This document shows, one piece after another, positions 24,495 to 35,659 of a DNA stretch of 64,000 nt. Position numbers and translations under genes: made by a program. The notes beneath the pieces are model-generated. The model saw nothing but the letters and a program-made list of their open reading frames with translations. It searched no databases and was not told the origin of the DNA. Positions within the stretch are counted from its first letter, which is position 1, and every line of letters begins with the position of its first letter. The stretch is from Takakia lepidozioides (Eukaryota > Streptophyta > Takakiopsida > Takakiales > Takakiaceae): contig CM060731.1 in assembly GCA_030704615.1 (NCBI GenBank), positions 22,814,001 to 22,878,000 of the forward strand. Reading direction: 5' to 3'.

Positions 24495-26330
24495 CCGATA
24501 ATGCATGCAATCCATAGAAGTAAACACACTAGTCACTACATGAGATCATTGTTTTTTTTACATTAAGGGTAGTTGAAACCTGACTTTTTTTACACCTAAT
24601 ATGACACCCATGTAAAATATTGATGGTGTAAACTAGTCTACACTAAGCTCACACCTTCTGTGGTCAACAGTCATTGACCGAAAATGTATCGAACAGTGTA
24701 CAAGGCTTATGTCACACTTGTGTGAGAATCAGCCATATAGGGTAAGTCATTCCAACAACTATTGCCATGAGGCGGCTGTAGCAAAATAATATGCCACATT
24801 ACAAGAAAACCACTAAAATCAGATCAATTTCTCTTTTCCTTAATGAGAATATTGTGGATATCTTCCATCCGATTAGTAAAGACATCGATCTTTCTTTCAA
24901 CGCCCATAACCTTGGAATCGAGTGATCATGTCATACCAGCGTGGCGTAATCCACTCTAGTGTGACATAATCCTTGTAACATTTCTCACACCATATATAGT
25001 AAAAATGCCACATCAAATAGTTGAACCTCATTTTGACTATGCATGTTGATCAAGGCTTGTCTCATACCCATGTAGAGTAAGTCACACTATCAGGATACGT
25101 AGATATGTGAGAATGACAGGTGACAAATGGATGATTTATTTGGATGAATGTTATAGGAATTATGTCATTCATATGTGGGATGAGTTCACATGTAAGGGAC
25201 TGGGGTTTTTTCAAGAGAAGAACGAAGAAGAATGGAGAAGTGGACTGTCCACAGAGCATACGACCGTCCATTGCCCACTCCGACTCATATCTGTGCTGGG
25301 CAAGAGATATGTGAGAGGTGGGGCAAGAGACATGCCTAGTTTAGCACAGTTCGGACAATATTGTAGAGAGGTCGTGGGCCTCGTGAGGTATCTCGAATAT
25401 GAGAAATCATGTTGCATGACTATGACGGTGATATAACTATGACTAGACGTGTCGCACTCTTTATATTTTAAAGTTCGTTATGGTTATATACAATCAAACC
25501 ACTTATGTTGTGCATATAGTGTAATAGGTGTGTTGGTTAGTGTATAGCGACTTACTGATGTTATAATGAGGAGGTCTTAGATTCAAATGTATATTGTCTA
25601 GTAATGTGTGGGATGGTGTGCGTTCAACCGTTGACCTGGGATGGGGCGGGGTCAACGGTCAACACATATTTCAAATTTTGAATTTTTAAACCGCAAAATT
25701 TAAAATTTAAAATTGAATTTAAAACTTGAAATTGAATGTTGAATTTTGAATTTTATCACGTTGTCAAGCAGGCTGTCAGATAAGCCGTCAAAAAATCCAG
25801 TCAAAACGGATATAAGAAAAATCAGTTAAAATGGATGATATAAAAACTGTGTAAAAAATTGTCAGCTAGTATGGGCGTCACATTAGGGTGTGGTCATGTG
25901 TAAGATGGTTTTTTCGACACAGGGTGGTGCAAATGACACGGTTTACCTAGCATCCGGGGGGATGTGAGTGGCTGCGATTTCTTACACCTCCAGGTGTAAG
26001 AAAAGATGCAAAAAAATCCAGGTTCTCTTGTAGTGAGTGAAGCTTCTATCACTGTTTAGCATGTTAGCAGCAATGGGCTAATGAGGATACTCAGCCTTAA
26101 ACAAGCATAAACTCCAACCACAAATCTCTTCATGGATTGCATAACCGTGGTCTCACTTAGTTGGCAGTACTCATCCGTGGCATCAACAGTAATACCGTTA
26201 GTAAGCATTCGCAAAACAGCTATGCATTTCTGAATGCTTGATAAACCCATGATTCCACACCTATCAACCCTCTGCTCAAAATAGGGGTCGTGGATAACAA
26301 GAGTGTCATTAATAGTTGTATGGTGTTTTT
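24495..26330 (-). pseudogene. PIF/Harbinger transposase relic interrupted by the CACTA element
   Basis: On the - strand, about 26300-26056 encodes the N-terminal part of a plant Harbinger (DDE_Tnp_4) transposase: DPYFEQRVDRCGIMGLSSIQ, then KCIAVLRMLTNGI..DATDEY and ETTVMQSMKRFVVGV. A frameshift follows, with PIAANMLNSDRSF. The CACTA element then intervenes, and the frame resumes on its other side (24533 downward) with FTSMDCMHY, the region of the first catalytic Asp (GxxDCMHW in the family). Beyond that lies palindrome array. It is broken by a frameshift, a stop, the insertion and loss of the C-terminal half. Confidence 0.8.
24534..26035. mobile_element. Non-autonomous CACTA (En/Spm) element, 1502 bp
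   Basis: Termini are CACTACATGAGATC (24534) and, on the opposite strand, CACTACAAGAGAACC (26035), the plant CACTA signature. A perfect 3-bp target duplication AGT flanks it (24531-24533 and 26036-26038). Subterminal sequence is rich in short TTACACC/GTGTAA-type motifs. The only sizeable frame (25107-25436, 109 codons) shows no transposase motif, so it is non-autonomous. It splits a Harbinger transposase relic, which gives independent proof of insertion. Confidence 0.88.
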
Positions 26331-26494
26331 TTCCTTTAAATCAGACCTGAAATTATTATCGATAATTGCAGTCTCTATATGCAGGTACTGGTTCCACCAT
26401 TTGCAGCTTGGTGGAGATCATTTGGGAGTGTCCCAACACACCTCCACATGCACTTGTTTCGGATAAAAAAGATGGATGAAAAACAGCCATACCG

Positions 26495-26585
26495 ACATAT
26501 TAACACACCAGACGGTGGTTTGAACCCACAACCACAACCAACGTGGTATGTGCCCATTACCACTGGGCTACATGTTGGTTGTCGG
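26495..26585 (-). repeat. tRNA-like (SINE-type) sequence
   Basis: The - strand shows a Pol III A-box-like TAGCCCAGTGGTAATGGGC with a pairing D-arm (GCCC/GGGC), and about 35 bp on a B-box-like GGGTTCAAACC. The anticodon and acceptor stems do not pair well, so it is not a functional tRNA. A tRNA-derived SINE head is the likelier reading. Confidence 0.4.
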
Positions 26586-26599
26586 ACCACTTGTTTCTT

Positions 26600-26800
26600 A
26601 GATTAAATTCGTTGGCGGTCCCGTTCTTTTTTTCAGATAAATTTAAATTAGGACCGCCAGCGCAGGTGGTCTCGTCCGTTTTTTTTAAATAATAATAAAT
26701 CGGGTCCACTAGTGAAGGCGGTGGTGCAATTAAGAAAAAGTCGGGGCCGCCCTTGCTAGCGGTCCCATTTCATTTCAAATAATGAATAAAGGAGTTTTAT
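26600..26800 (+). repeat. Palindrome array, segment 2
   Basis: Diverged units at about 26605, 26650, 26705 and 26745 with paired GGACCGCC / GGCGGTCC-type arms separated by AT-rich spacers. Continuation of the family interrupted by the CACTA insertion. Confidence 0.7.
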
Positions 26801-27239
26801 TCGGGACTGGTTAATTCTAGAGTGGTCAAGGAATTATCGTGGTCCAGGAGTTAAAAGAGGGGGCCAATGTAATAAGACCACCTGTATTAATTAACGAAAT
26901 GAAGGGTCCCAAAAAAGACGGCAAGAAGTTGATAGCTATTAAATAGGGGATGGTGATATCTATTAAATTGGGGACATGTGTCAAGTGGTGGGAGTGGGCC
27001 TGATTAGGGTCTGCCACGTCTCCCACCCTTCTAGAAGGGTCCCACCGCCCTCACAAGGTATATGTACGAAAGTGGGGCTCTTCCTACTTAAGTAAGTAAC
27101 TACTTACTAAATTAATAGCTTATTACTAGCTAGGGGGCTATGCAGACGCAGGGCTCCAAAAGAAAAGAAAACAAGAACCATAGATCTATTAATTAATATA
27201 GAGATAATATAGCTTTGAACCATATATCTATTATAATGA

Positions 27240-27590
27240 ATAAATCGGGACCACCAGTGCTGGCGGTCCCAATTGTTTTCTTCATAAAAATAAAATCCGG
27301 ACCGCCATTTTGTTTTTAAATAATAATAAAATCGAGACCGCCAGAGCTGATGGTCCTGATTTTGGTAAAAATTTTAAAAACAAATTGGGACCGCCCTTGC
27401 TGGCGGTCCCGTTTTATTTTAAATAATAAATAGATCAGGACCACCAGCGCTGGCGGTTTCGATTTGTTTTTTTTTTTCATAAAAATAAAATAGGGACCGC
27501 TGGTTTTTAGGTAAAAATTAAATCAGGACCGCCTGCGCTGATTAAAAATTGGCGCTGGCGGTCCCGATTTAATTTAGATAATTGAGGTCA
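27240..27590 (+). repeat. Palindrome array, segment 3
   Basis: Seven or so units, at about 27248, 27298, 27333, 27386, 27438, 27488 and 27523, mostly ~50 bp apart. Arms are GGGACCGCCAGC and GCTGGCGGTCCC, followed by GATTT and an A/T spacer. Variant bases often change on both arms (for example ACCACCAG with a matching partner). Confidence 0.8.
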
Positions 27591-27989
27591 GGTAGCGTGC
27601 ATTAAGAAAACACCTGAGTGCCAATGCACACTTGTTTCCCAGGATTTTTTAATTTTTTAATTTTTATTTTATCCCATGGGCTAGAAAATGGTGGATGGTT
27701 TTATATGTCCTATTATGTTTCAAATTTTGTTTTCCCTTTTATCTATATAACCTCAGTTATATATTTTAAGGTATCTCAAAACTTTAATTTGAGCTCTCTA
27801 AAAGTGAATAATTAAACTATTCCCTCAGTTATATTTTTTGAGGTATCTCAAATTTTTATTTTTATTTTTAAAAAATTAAATAAATAAAAATTATCTCAAT
27901 TTTTTTTTTGAGGTAACTCAAAACTTTAGTTTGAGCTTTTAAAAGTAATTAATTAGAAAAAACAAATCGGGACCGGTTGTTTCTTAGAT

Positions 27990-28160
27990 AAAATTCGCTG
28001 GTGGTCCTGTTTCTCTTTCAAATCAACATTTAAATCAGCACCCATTTTTTTCCCCCCCAAGTAATGAGTAAATCGGGATCGCCAACACTTGCGGTCCTGA
28101 TTTTTTTTTAATTGACAATTAAATTAGGACCGTTAGTGCTGTCGGTGCCCACTGACGGTC
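27990..28160 (+). repeat. Palindrome array, segment 4
   Basis: Three diverged units flanking the centre of the foldback element (about 27968-28000, 28075 and 28120). Confidence 0.6.
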
Positions 28161-28774
28161 CTATTAGTTCTATAAATAAAACCCAATGGGAACTGCCACC
28201 ACCATCGTATTGCGATGGTTGCACGAGAACAGCGAGTCTTCTGCAAGAATTATTTGACATTGCTTTGACGAATGCTTTGAGATTGATTTGAGATGGCTTC
28301 CATGAAGATGTCCACCTTCTTGTTATAAGAGGTAAAAAATAAAAAAGAGTTGGACCCGAAAATATTAATATTAATATTAAAGGTCCCAATTTATTTTTTT
28401 TAAGTTATTTACTTTTTGAAAGCTGAGATTAAAGTTTCGAGATACCTCAAAAAATATAATAGAGGTAAAATTTCTATTTATTTAATTTTGAAAAACTAAA
28501 ACTGAAATTTTGAGATACCTAAAAAAACATAACTGAGGTAATAGTTTAATTACATATTTTTAAAGAGCTTAAACTAAAATTTTGAGATACCTCAAAAAAC
28601 ATAACTGAGGTTATATGGATAAAAAGGGAAAACAAAATTTGAAAGAATGGTAGAATGTATCAAACCATCTGCCATTTTCCAGCCTCCGAAAAAAAACAAA
28701 AACCCTGCAAAACAAGTATGCATGAGCGCTCAAGCGTTTTCTTAATGCACGCCGATTGACCTCAATTATCTAAA

Positions 28775-29000
28775 TTAAATTGGGACTACCAACGCCGATT
28801 TTTAATCAGCGCTGGCAGTCCCGATTTAATTTTTATAAAAAACAAGCGGCCTGAATTATATCATTATTTAAAAATAATAATTAGGACCACCAGCGCTGGT
28901 GCTCCTAATTTATTTATTATTTAAAAGAAAACGGGACCGCCAGTAAAGGTGGTCCAATTCTTTTTCTAATTTGACCAAAATCGGGACCACCAACACTTTC
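28775..29000 (+). repeat. Palindrome array, segment 5
   Basis: Units at about 28785-28830, 28883, 28934 and 28980, each with paired arms around AGCGCT-type centres. Confidence 0.75.
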
Positions 29001-29035
29001 CAAGAAATGAGTTTCTTCATGAACTAGGGATTCAC

Positions 29036-29608
29036 TTGCACCAAAACCGAATATCCAAGGTTGAGGAAAATTGGCCAAAAACTAAACACTCTGTTGCCAT
29101 GAAACAGAATCAACAGTATCTTAGCAGATCTTTTACGGAGGAGGTTTTAAGAGCTTTGAGAGGAGAGGATGTAGCTTGGGCGGAGATGATGCACAGTGGT
29201 CTAGTGGAGGAGATGAAATGATTATAGAATACTACTGCCAAGCCCCCAATTATTGTGTCTGACCCAATTATTGCATAGATCATCTTTAATTCTTGTTTGC
29301 TTGATGCGCAAGAACGCAAAGTAATGGGGGTGTTTGAGGCAGCTACAACTGCAGTTGATGAGCAAGGCTTTTCACAAAGGGACGGAGGATTAGAGAGGCA
29401 GTATCAGTCCAAGAAAGAAAAGAGGGACGCAACTGTAATGGCGGATCCACTGGCCACAAAGAACCCTCACGATGATATTTCCATAGCTCCTGCAAATGAT
29501 GGGGTGCAGCAGCACAATGGGCTGTTATTACTGGAAGCACGGCCATTACAGAGGGATGAAGAAGTCACCTCAGTACCACGGCCAGCACAACAAGCTTTCA
29601 AAAATTAA
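29036..29608 (+). CDS. Two small unidentified ORFs in the foldback element
   Basis: Frames 29036-29221 (61 codons, Glu/Lys-rich) and 29297-29608 (103 codons, Gln/Asp/Ala-rich) sit in the only non-repeated part of the element. Their amino-acid usage resembles coding sequence more than the flanks do, but the starts are uncertain and no domain is recognised. They may be captured exon fragments. Confidence 0.25.
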
Positions 29609-29869
29609 ATAACTAGAAAAATTTAAATTGGGCCCGTAAAATTTTCATATATTTAATTTTGAAAAAATTAAACTAAAATTTTGAGATACCTCAAAAAACA
29701 AAATTGAGGTTATATAGATAAGAAGGGATAACCAAATTTGAAAGATGGTAGAATGTATCAAACCATCCGCCATTTTTCAGCCCCCGAAAAAAAACAAAAA
29801 CCCTGCAAAACAAGCGTGCATTGGAGCTCAAGCGTTTTCTTAATGCACGTTGTCTGACCTCAATTATCT

Positions 29870-30365
29870 AAATTAAATTGGGACCACCAGCTCCCATTTT
29901 TAATCAGCGCTGGTACTCCCGTTTTAATTTTTATCTAAAACAAGGCAGCCCCTATTATATTTTTATTTTAAAAAAAAAATTGGGACCGCCAGCGCTGGTG
30001 GTCCTGATTTATTTATTATTTAAGATAAAACGCAACCGCCATCTTTGGTGGTCCTTATTTATTTATTATTTAAAATAAAACTGGACCGCCAGCAATAGCG
30101 GTCTCGATTTATTTATTATTTAAAAATCAAACGACTGTCCTAAACCTACCCTAAACCCTTAATTTTATGGGAAAAAAAATTGGGGCCACCAGCACTGGTG
30201 GTCCTGATTTATTTGCTATTTAAAATGAAATGGGACCGCCAGCAAGGGTGGTCCCGATTTTTTCTTAATTTTACCCAAATCGGGACCGTCTTCGATGGCA
30301 GTCCCGATTTATTTATTATTTAGAAATGAAACAAGACCGCCAACGTGGGCGGGGGTTTATTGATC
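29870..30365 (+). repeat. Palindrome array, segment 6
   Basis: The best preserved segment. Units lie at about 29880, 29904, 29984, 30031, 30080, 30183, 30234, 30285 and 30336, again mostly ~50 bp apart, with the spacer ATTTATTTATTATTTAAAA. Confidence 0.8.
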
Positions 30366-30764
30366 ATTGTTTTGCTATTAATCAATATATCTATGGTTCT
30401 TGTTTACTTTTTTTTTTTGCCCCTACGTCTGCATAGCGCATTATTTATTAAGTTAGTAAGTAGTAGGTAGACATTGAAGAAGGGAATAGTCCCTAAGAAA
30501 AAGAATCAAGAAGGCCAAGGGCTTTATATACCCTCTCGAGGCGGTGGGACCCTTCTAGAAATTTGTCGACTTCTCCTAGAAGGCTGCCTTGAGACACATG
30601 TTACCTTTACAAACCACCACGTCACACCTTCTTACCCTAATTTGGGGCTCGAATCCTCCCCAATTTAATAGATATTGTCTGGTTTTTTTTTTTTTTTTAC
30701 CCCTCTTACATGATGATTCTTAATTCTTACTATAACCCCCGCTTTTTAATTCCTAGACCAACCT

Positions 30765-31600
30765 CTAATGGACTGGCCCTACATAAACCTGGGACACTTA
30801 TTATGTACCCAGGTATACCCTTCGTATATTCGAGTCTACGTATAAAACATACCCTGGCCTGCCCCTTATAGAATATCCTGACCCGGCCCTACTGGCCAGG
30901 TATTTAATCTCATCATACCCGAACCTGTACCCTATCAAGAACCCAAGTGAGGTTGTTTCTATTAGATATAACCTTCAAAAACACCATATCACTGACAGAA
31001 TATTCACGAAAAGTTCTATGTTTGTCAACAAAGAACTTGGCTCAAGAAGACGTGCAGTCTTCCCACATTTTGCTACCTAATGGTGGAGTGGAGTTTGTTG
31101 GACTGTGTTTCGAGTGCTCACGATTTTTTTTTCATTCCGTTTTTGAATGGGGCGTGTAATGTAGCCATATGCAACGTGCGTGCCAAAATTTGGGAGCGAT
31201 CAAAATTTATTTGGACCCAAAACCACAGTTTCTTCCCTGTTTTGCACTCCAAACTTGATTTGTGTTCTACTTCATGCACTCTTCATAGAGAGTTCTGCAA
31301 TAGTGAGCGAAGAGAACACTTTTTTTTTGGGGCATTTTTTATTGGTCCAAATTTTGGCGAGGCAGTAGCCGTGGGATGCTGGAAGTCGTAGAACAAAATT
31401 GAGCCAAAAACAAAATTGATACGTGCCAGAAACCCCCACTGAAAGGTAGTGCAAACCTATTTATTGGCTTAAAATAAATTTAAATTCAATTAAATTGTGG
31501 AATGGCTTGAGGGGGGAGCGCGTCGATGGGGAGGCAAATGATTTATTCGTCTATTGTGTCTCCGCACATGTTCAAGCACATGCGGGCAAAAGAGGGGCTT
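30765..31600. other. No gene supported
   Basis: Short overlapping frames only. The first ~100 bp (starting TTAATTCCTAGACCA, about 30750) recur in diverged form at about 50890-50990, so a dispersed repeat ends or begins here. Confidence 0.5.
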
Positions 31601-31930
31601 CAACCACATCCGTTCAATGGGTGCAATAGCCGTGCACGCATTGCAGGATTTCTTTTTCGCATTGAACAAAATCCAGATGACAAGAGAACGCCTCATTGGA
31701 CAATCGAACGATTTTTTTATTGATCTCGTATTACACAGGGACGTATTAGATGGTACATTGAACACACTGGCCAAGTTTCAAAGCGAACGAAAATCATTTG
31801 GATGAGCAACCATCCGTTGGCCCATTGAACGAATTTTGATTGATCTCATATTACTCTGGGGCCTCTTACATGACACATTGAACATAGTGGCTAAGTCTCA
31901 AAGCGAAACAAAATCATTTCGATGCCATTT
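31600..31930 (+). repeat. ~120-bp direct repeat, two to three copies
   Basis: TTGATCTCGTATTAC at 31720 and TTGATCTCATATTAC at 31840 head two units sharing ACATTGAACA, AAGCGAA and AAAATCATTT. A more diverged unit may precede them near 31600. Confidence 0.7.
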
Positions 31931-31960
31931 GAAGCTCTTTTTGTACTGTCTCCTGCCTCG

Positions 31961-32206
31961 TAATGCGGTGCTTCTCCATGTCCACTTTATCCAATATGTT
32001 AATATTCTCCACCTGGAACAGATCCACATATGTGTGGAGAAATCATTAAAAAACAAATGACCATCTCAACTTTTATAAGCCTCATCGCCAACTTCCAGTT
32101 TTGATGGTCATTTGGTTTTTTAAGTTATATACGCATGTGTGGATATGTTCCAGATGGAAGATATTAACATTGGAAAAATAATAGTTGGAGAAGCACCTCA
32201 TTATGA
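31961..32206. repeat. Hairpin A: inverted repeat with ~110-bp arms
   Basis: Arms 31961-32070 and 32100-32206 are reverse complements with moderate mismatch (for example GATGGTCATTT, CATATGTGGA, CTGGAACA and GTGCTTCTCC blocks), separated by ~30 nt. Confidence 0.8.
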
Positions 32207-32369
32207 AGCAAGAGACATTACAGAAGACCTCAGCATGTTGAACATCTGGATGAAGACTCTTGCCCATCGTTGCTTCAAAGTTCTAGCACTTCTGAAATGA
32301 TCACATGTTTGTTGGTGGAAGCAGACTTCGTAGGCCACATTGATCTCGTACCCATCGAAGACTCCCGTA

Positions 32370-32459
32370 GGCCACATGAAACGGTTCATGTAATACATTT
32401 TCACAAATGCAATGTGATACATTTGTGAAATGGTATCACATCAACCGTTTAATATGGCC
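32370..32459. repeat. Hairpin B: inverted repeat with 40-bp arms
   Basis: Arms 32370-32409 and 32420-32459, starting GGCC and ending GGCC, with a 10-nt loop. Blocks AAACGGTT and TTTCACAAATG pair, with only a few mismatches. Confidence 0.85.
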
Positions 32460-32934
32460 AATGCACGTCTTCCACACCATGGCGGAAATGTTCGTCACTT
32501 GAAAACACAAACACAAATAATCCGTGCAAACAATATCAAGAATTATATGTACTGCAAGTGTTTCATACTGCCAATGTTCATGTAATGGAATTATTTAGGA
32601 ATCGTTTTGCTACTCTCATGCCAACAACATCAGGTCCACTGCGACTGCCATATTCCGAATTCCGTATCAGCCACCACGGACATGAAACCAGAACTTCGCA
32701 CAAAATCTCCAATTCATTCAATTTATGGTGGGCCATGGCTGCAGCCTGCAAGCTGGCCGGGGTGGCTGATACGTCCGTTTGAACATGACAGTCTCAGAGG
32801 ACTTTGGCATGGGAATAACAAAAAGAGTACTACAGAATTCAGCTAAAGGAACAACAATAGCATAAAACACCTTACCGTAAATATGATTGTTGACATTGGT
32901 TGTAACAGCTCCAATCAATAGAGAACTCACACCA

Positions 32935-33555
32935 TCAGTTGCGCTCCAACAGCAGTACCGGTCCCCCGAGTAAATAAAATTCCGTTGTAAATAATAAATT
33001 GTATACGCTCGAACCTCACAAATGTCATTTCAACAAAACCGGCCGTGTATTGTGATACTGTTTGTAACTGTGAATGTTTCAATGTTTCTAACATGGTACT
33101 GAGAAAATGATATATTGGATCCATAGGAGTTGGACAACAAACGTTCCATATCTCATTCAACTGTGCGATACTACCATGAGTGGCATGGATAAAAAAATAA
33201 TAGGTGTACATGCGATCTCCGCACGTTTAAGTAGAGACCTAGTATCAAACGTTCGGAGGTCGCATGTGCACTTATTACTTTCCGATCCATGTCTCTCATG
33301 GTAGTGTCGCACAGTTGAATGAGAGGAGACGTTTGTTGTCTAACTCCTACGGAACTAATACATCGTTTTCTCATAACCATATCCGAAACCTTGGAACATT
33401 ACAAATATAAACAGTGAGTCAGTACACAAACCATTTATGTTGCGATGACAGGTGCCAGGGTCGAGCATATGCAATGTAGTATTTACAATGAGATTTTATT
33501 TATTACATGCACGATCAAAATTGAGTTATGTCTTCATAAAAGAACCATTGTACCG
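32935..33555. repeat. Hairpin C: inverted repeat with ~300-bp arms
   Basis: Arms at about 32935-33235 and 33245-33555. Clear paired blocks are GGAGTTGGACAACAAACGT, CATTCAACTGTGCGA, ACTACCATGAG, GCGATCTCCG, and, further out, TTTACAA.GA.ATTTTATTTA. The tight centre near 33240 would give a long stem in RNA. Confidence 0.8.
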
Positions 33556-33585
33556 CCAGAAATGTCATATCTACGAGACTATGGT

Positions 33586-35052
33586 CTACTCCGTCTTATA
33601 TACGTCTTTCGGCTCAGGCCAATTGAATGGCTTGCCCATGAACCGAAGTACTACATAGGCTAATGTGACTCTCTCATTCTTGTTGTTGTCGTACAACCTT
33701 TGTAGCATTGAATGCCAACAACCTCCCATAAATTGGTCCTGGAATATACTTTGATCATAATGAACGCCGTCATTTATTCGTACCGCTATCTTCTTAACGG
33801 CAAAGGCCTCCGACGTCATGTCCTGGGGGAAGGGGGGGGGGGGGGGGGGAGGGGGTGACATTCGCATTGAAAACCGATGCAATATCTTTTTCCACCCACC
33901 ATCTTTTCGCAAGTTCCCGGTCCAGCTTGTCTTGGTTTTCAAATTGGTACGGCGAGGCTTTGCGTATGCCCAATGGGGTGGCTAAGCCTCAATCTAGATC
34001 TCATCGGTGCCATCTAGAAAATGCAACAAGATGTTGTCGGGGGACAAGTCGTTGTGTAGGACACCGTTCTTGTGGACAGCATCCATGATGCACACCAGTG
34101 CCCATGCAAGTTTATTTCGCACTTTCCGGAAATGAAGCAAGCGATCGCATTCCTGGAACTCTGATTCCGTTCCCATTTGTTCCAAAATCACCCTGTTGCC
34201 GGAATCGTTGCCCCATTTTCTGTCAAGGTTCATCATGTCGCGTATTGTCCCCCCATTCCACCAGCGAGTGTAACCCTCTACCTCATGTGCATTCACAGCA
34301 AAATACGAGATAACACCTGGATGCTGGAACTTCATTGCCAAACACTCGTCGTTATGTTGTCTCAACGTTTTTTCTGGATTTTTGGACTTGGATTTTTTTC
34401 CCGCTAGCTCCCAATGCTCCGGTATTCTAGAATCGCCAACAATCCTACAGTGACGGACCTTAACATACCCTCTTTCTTTATAAGGGCCAATCTCTACCAC
34501 TTTCGCACTAGAGTTCGGGTAATAAAGACCAGTTGTGCCTCTTCCGCCCGATGACCCCGCCTTCCAAGGGACAACCCTAGTCCGGCGATGTGAATTTTGA
34601 CTTGCTGAGCAAGCCCAATATTCAACATGCCGCATTAACTCGGCTTCGGCGGAGGGCATTCGACCCTCGGTTGTTCTACCATTCCATGTCTTCATTAGCT
34701 GCCTCAAATTCCACGTAGCGTCTTTCGCCATGCTTTGGATCCACCGATTGAACTTCGGCTTGTCCCTGTCCGCTGTCCACTTAGCCCCCGCCAAAGCATT
34801 TGTCATTTTCCTCTCCATATTTTGCTGGAAAATCTGAAACCCCTCCTATCCATGCCTAACATAAGCACTCTCCAGCCTCATCATGTCCATATCATTGAAA
34901 TAATCCGCTACCACTTCTTTCACCTTATCCAAGGCATCCGGTCCCGGGTAGTCTGGCTTGTTGACCTGGCTATCCCGCTCGTGGGCACGTTTTACCTTCC
35001 TCCGCCCCCCAGACGATCCCGCCCCAGAACTTGAATTCACAACCCCCGACAT
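33586..35052 (-). pseudogene. Protein-kinase-like gene relic
   Basis: From an ATG at 35052 the - strand reads 353 codons to 33994, interrupted by only one in-frame TAG (after residue 68). The N terminus is Gly/Ser-rich and basic. The middle has charged segments (KWTADRDKPKFNRW). The C-terminal part carries a kinase catalytic loop, VLHNDLSPDNILLHF (H-x-D-x4-N), at about 34020-34060, preceded by AMKFQHPGVISYF. Past 33994 the frame shifts; 33942-33586 continues with a proline run (from a poly-G tract) and a C-terminal segment. The DFG region is not identifiable. It is probably one member of a repeated family carried with mobile DNA. Confidence 0.6.
33826..33857 (+). repeat. Poly-G tract
   Basis: A near-pure run of about 30 G within the kinase-like relic, read as a proline run on the other strand. 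Prone to slippage and sequencing error. Confidence 0.9.
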
Positions 35053-35659
35053 TGTATAAACCTTTGCCTACTACAGGATCCAAAACCTCAGAAAAATGGC
35101 AATGAACGCGTGTGGATGGTGTCTTCGTAGTTTTCTGCAAAAAACAGGCCACCGGAGATCCGGAAACGGCAAAATGGTGATACGATGATTGTACCGTGAA
35201 CAAGTGTGTGGGACTGACCAATAGAAAAACCGACAAAACCTCCCCCCCCAAATAATCACCTTTGCACCTCCCGTTAGAAGTGCCAAGCAACGAAGTCCGA
35301 AAGAACTACAGGATGCCAAGGAACCACACCACAAGAGGGGCAAAAGTGATCAGAAAAGGAGGGGGGAATGGTTTATATAGGCGCCCACTAGCCCCCCCCC
35401 CCAAAAAAAAATGGCATTATGCTTGAAAAGACGCGACAGGCCAGTGGCGCCTCGCCATGTGTCAGCGCGGCGCGACTGGCCAGTCGCACCTCGCCACGCG
35501 CACCCACATGGGAGAGGTCAAGGGTTCAAAACCACCTCCCCCCATCCCATTAATTTCGTTTTTCCTGACCCGTGGCACCTCGCCACGTGGCTGGCTGATG
35601 CACCGTTTCATGATTAAAAATTAAAAACAAAACGCCACACGGCGGGTCCCTGGATTTCT

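Larger units (their letters stand above)
26817..30765. mobile_element. Large foldback-like element (~3.95 kb)
   Basis: Left and right halves are inverted copies in matching order. The outer arm at about 26835-27230 (GTCCAGGAGTTAAAAGAGGGGG; GGGTCCCACCGCCC; CTATGCAGACGCAGGG) mirrors 30370-30760. Palindrome arrays follow inside (27240-27590 against 29870-30360 and 28770-29000). Next comes a module with AAACCATC..GCCATTTT and GAGATACCTCAAAAAAC (27600-27830 against 28540-28760, and again at 29650-29860). The centre lies near 28190. A short unique segment with two small ORFs lies at 29000-29620. The outer terminus motif recurs at about 50890. No transposase is seen inside. Confidence 0.7.

Noticed and set aside
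26495-26585. Functional tRNA gene
   Set aside because: A- and B-box-like strings and a D-arm are present, but anticodon and acceptor stems do not pair properly; kept only as a SINE-like repeat.
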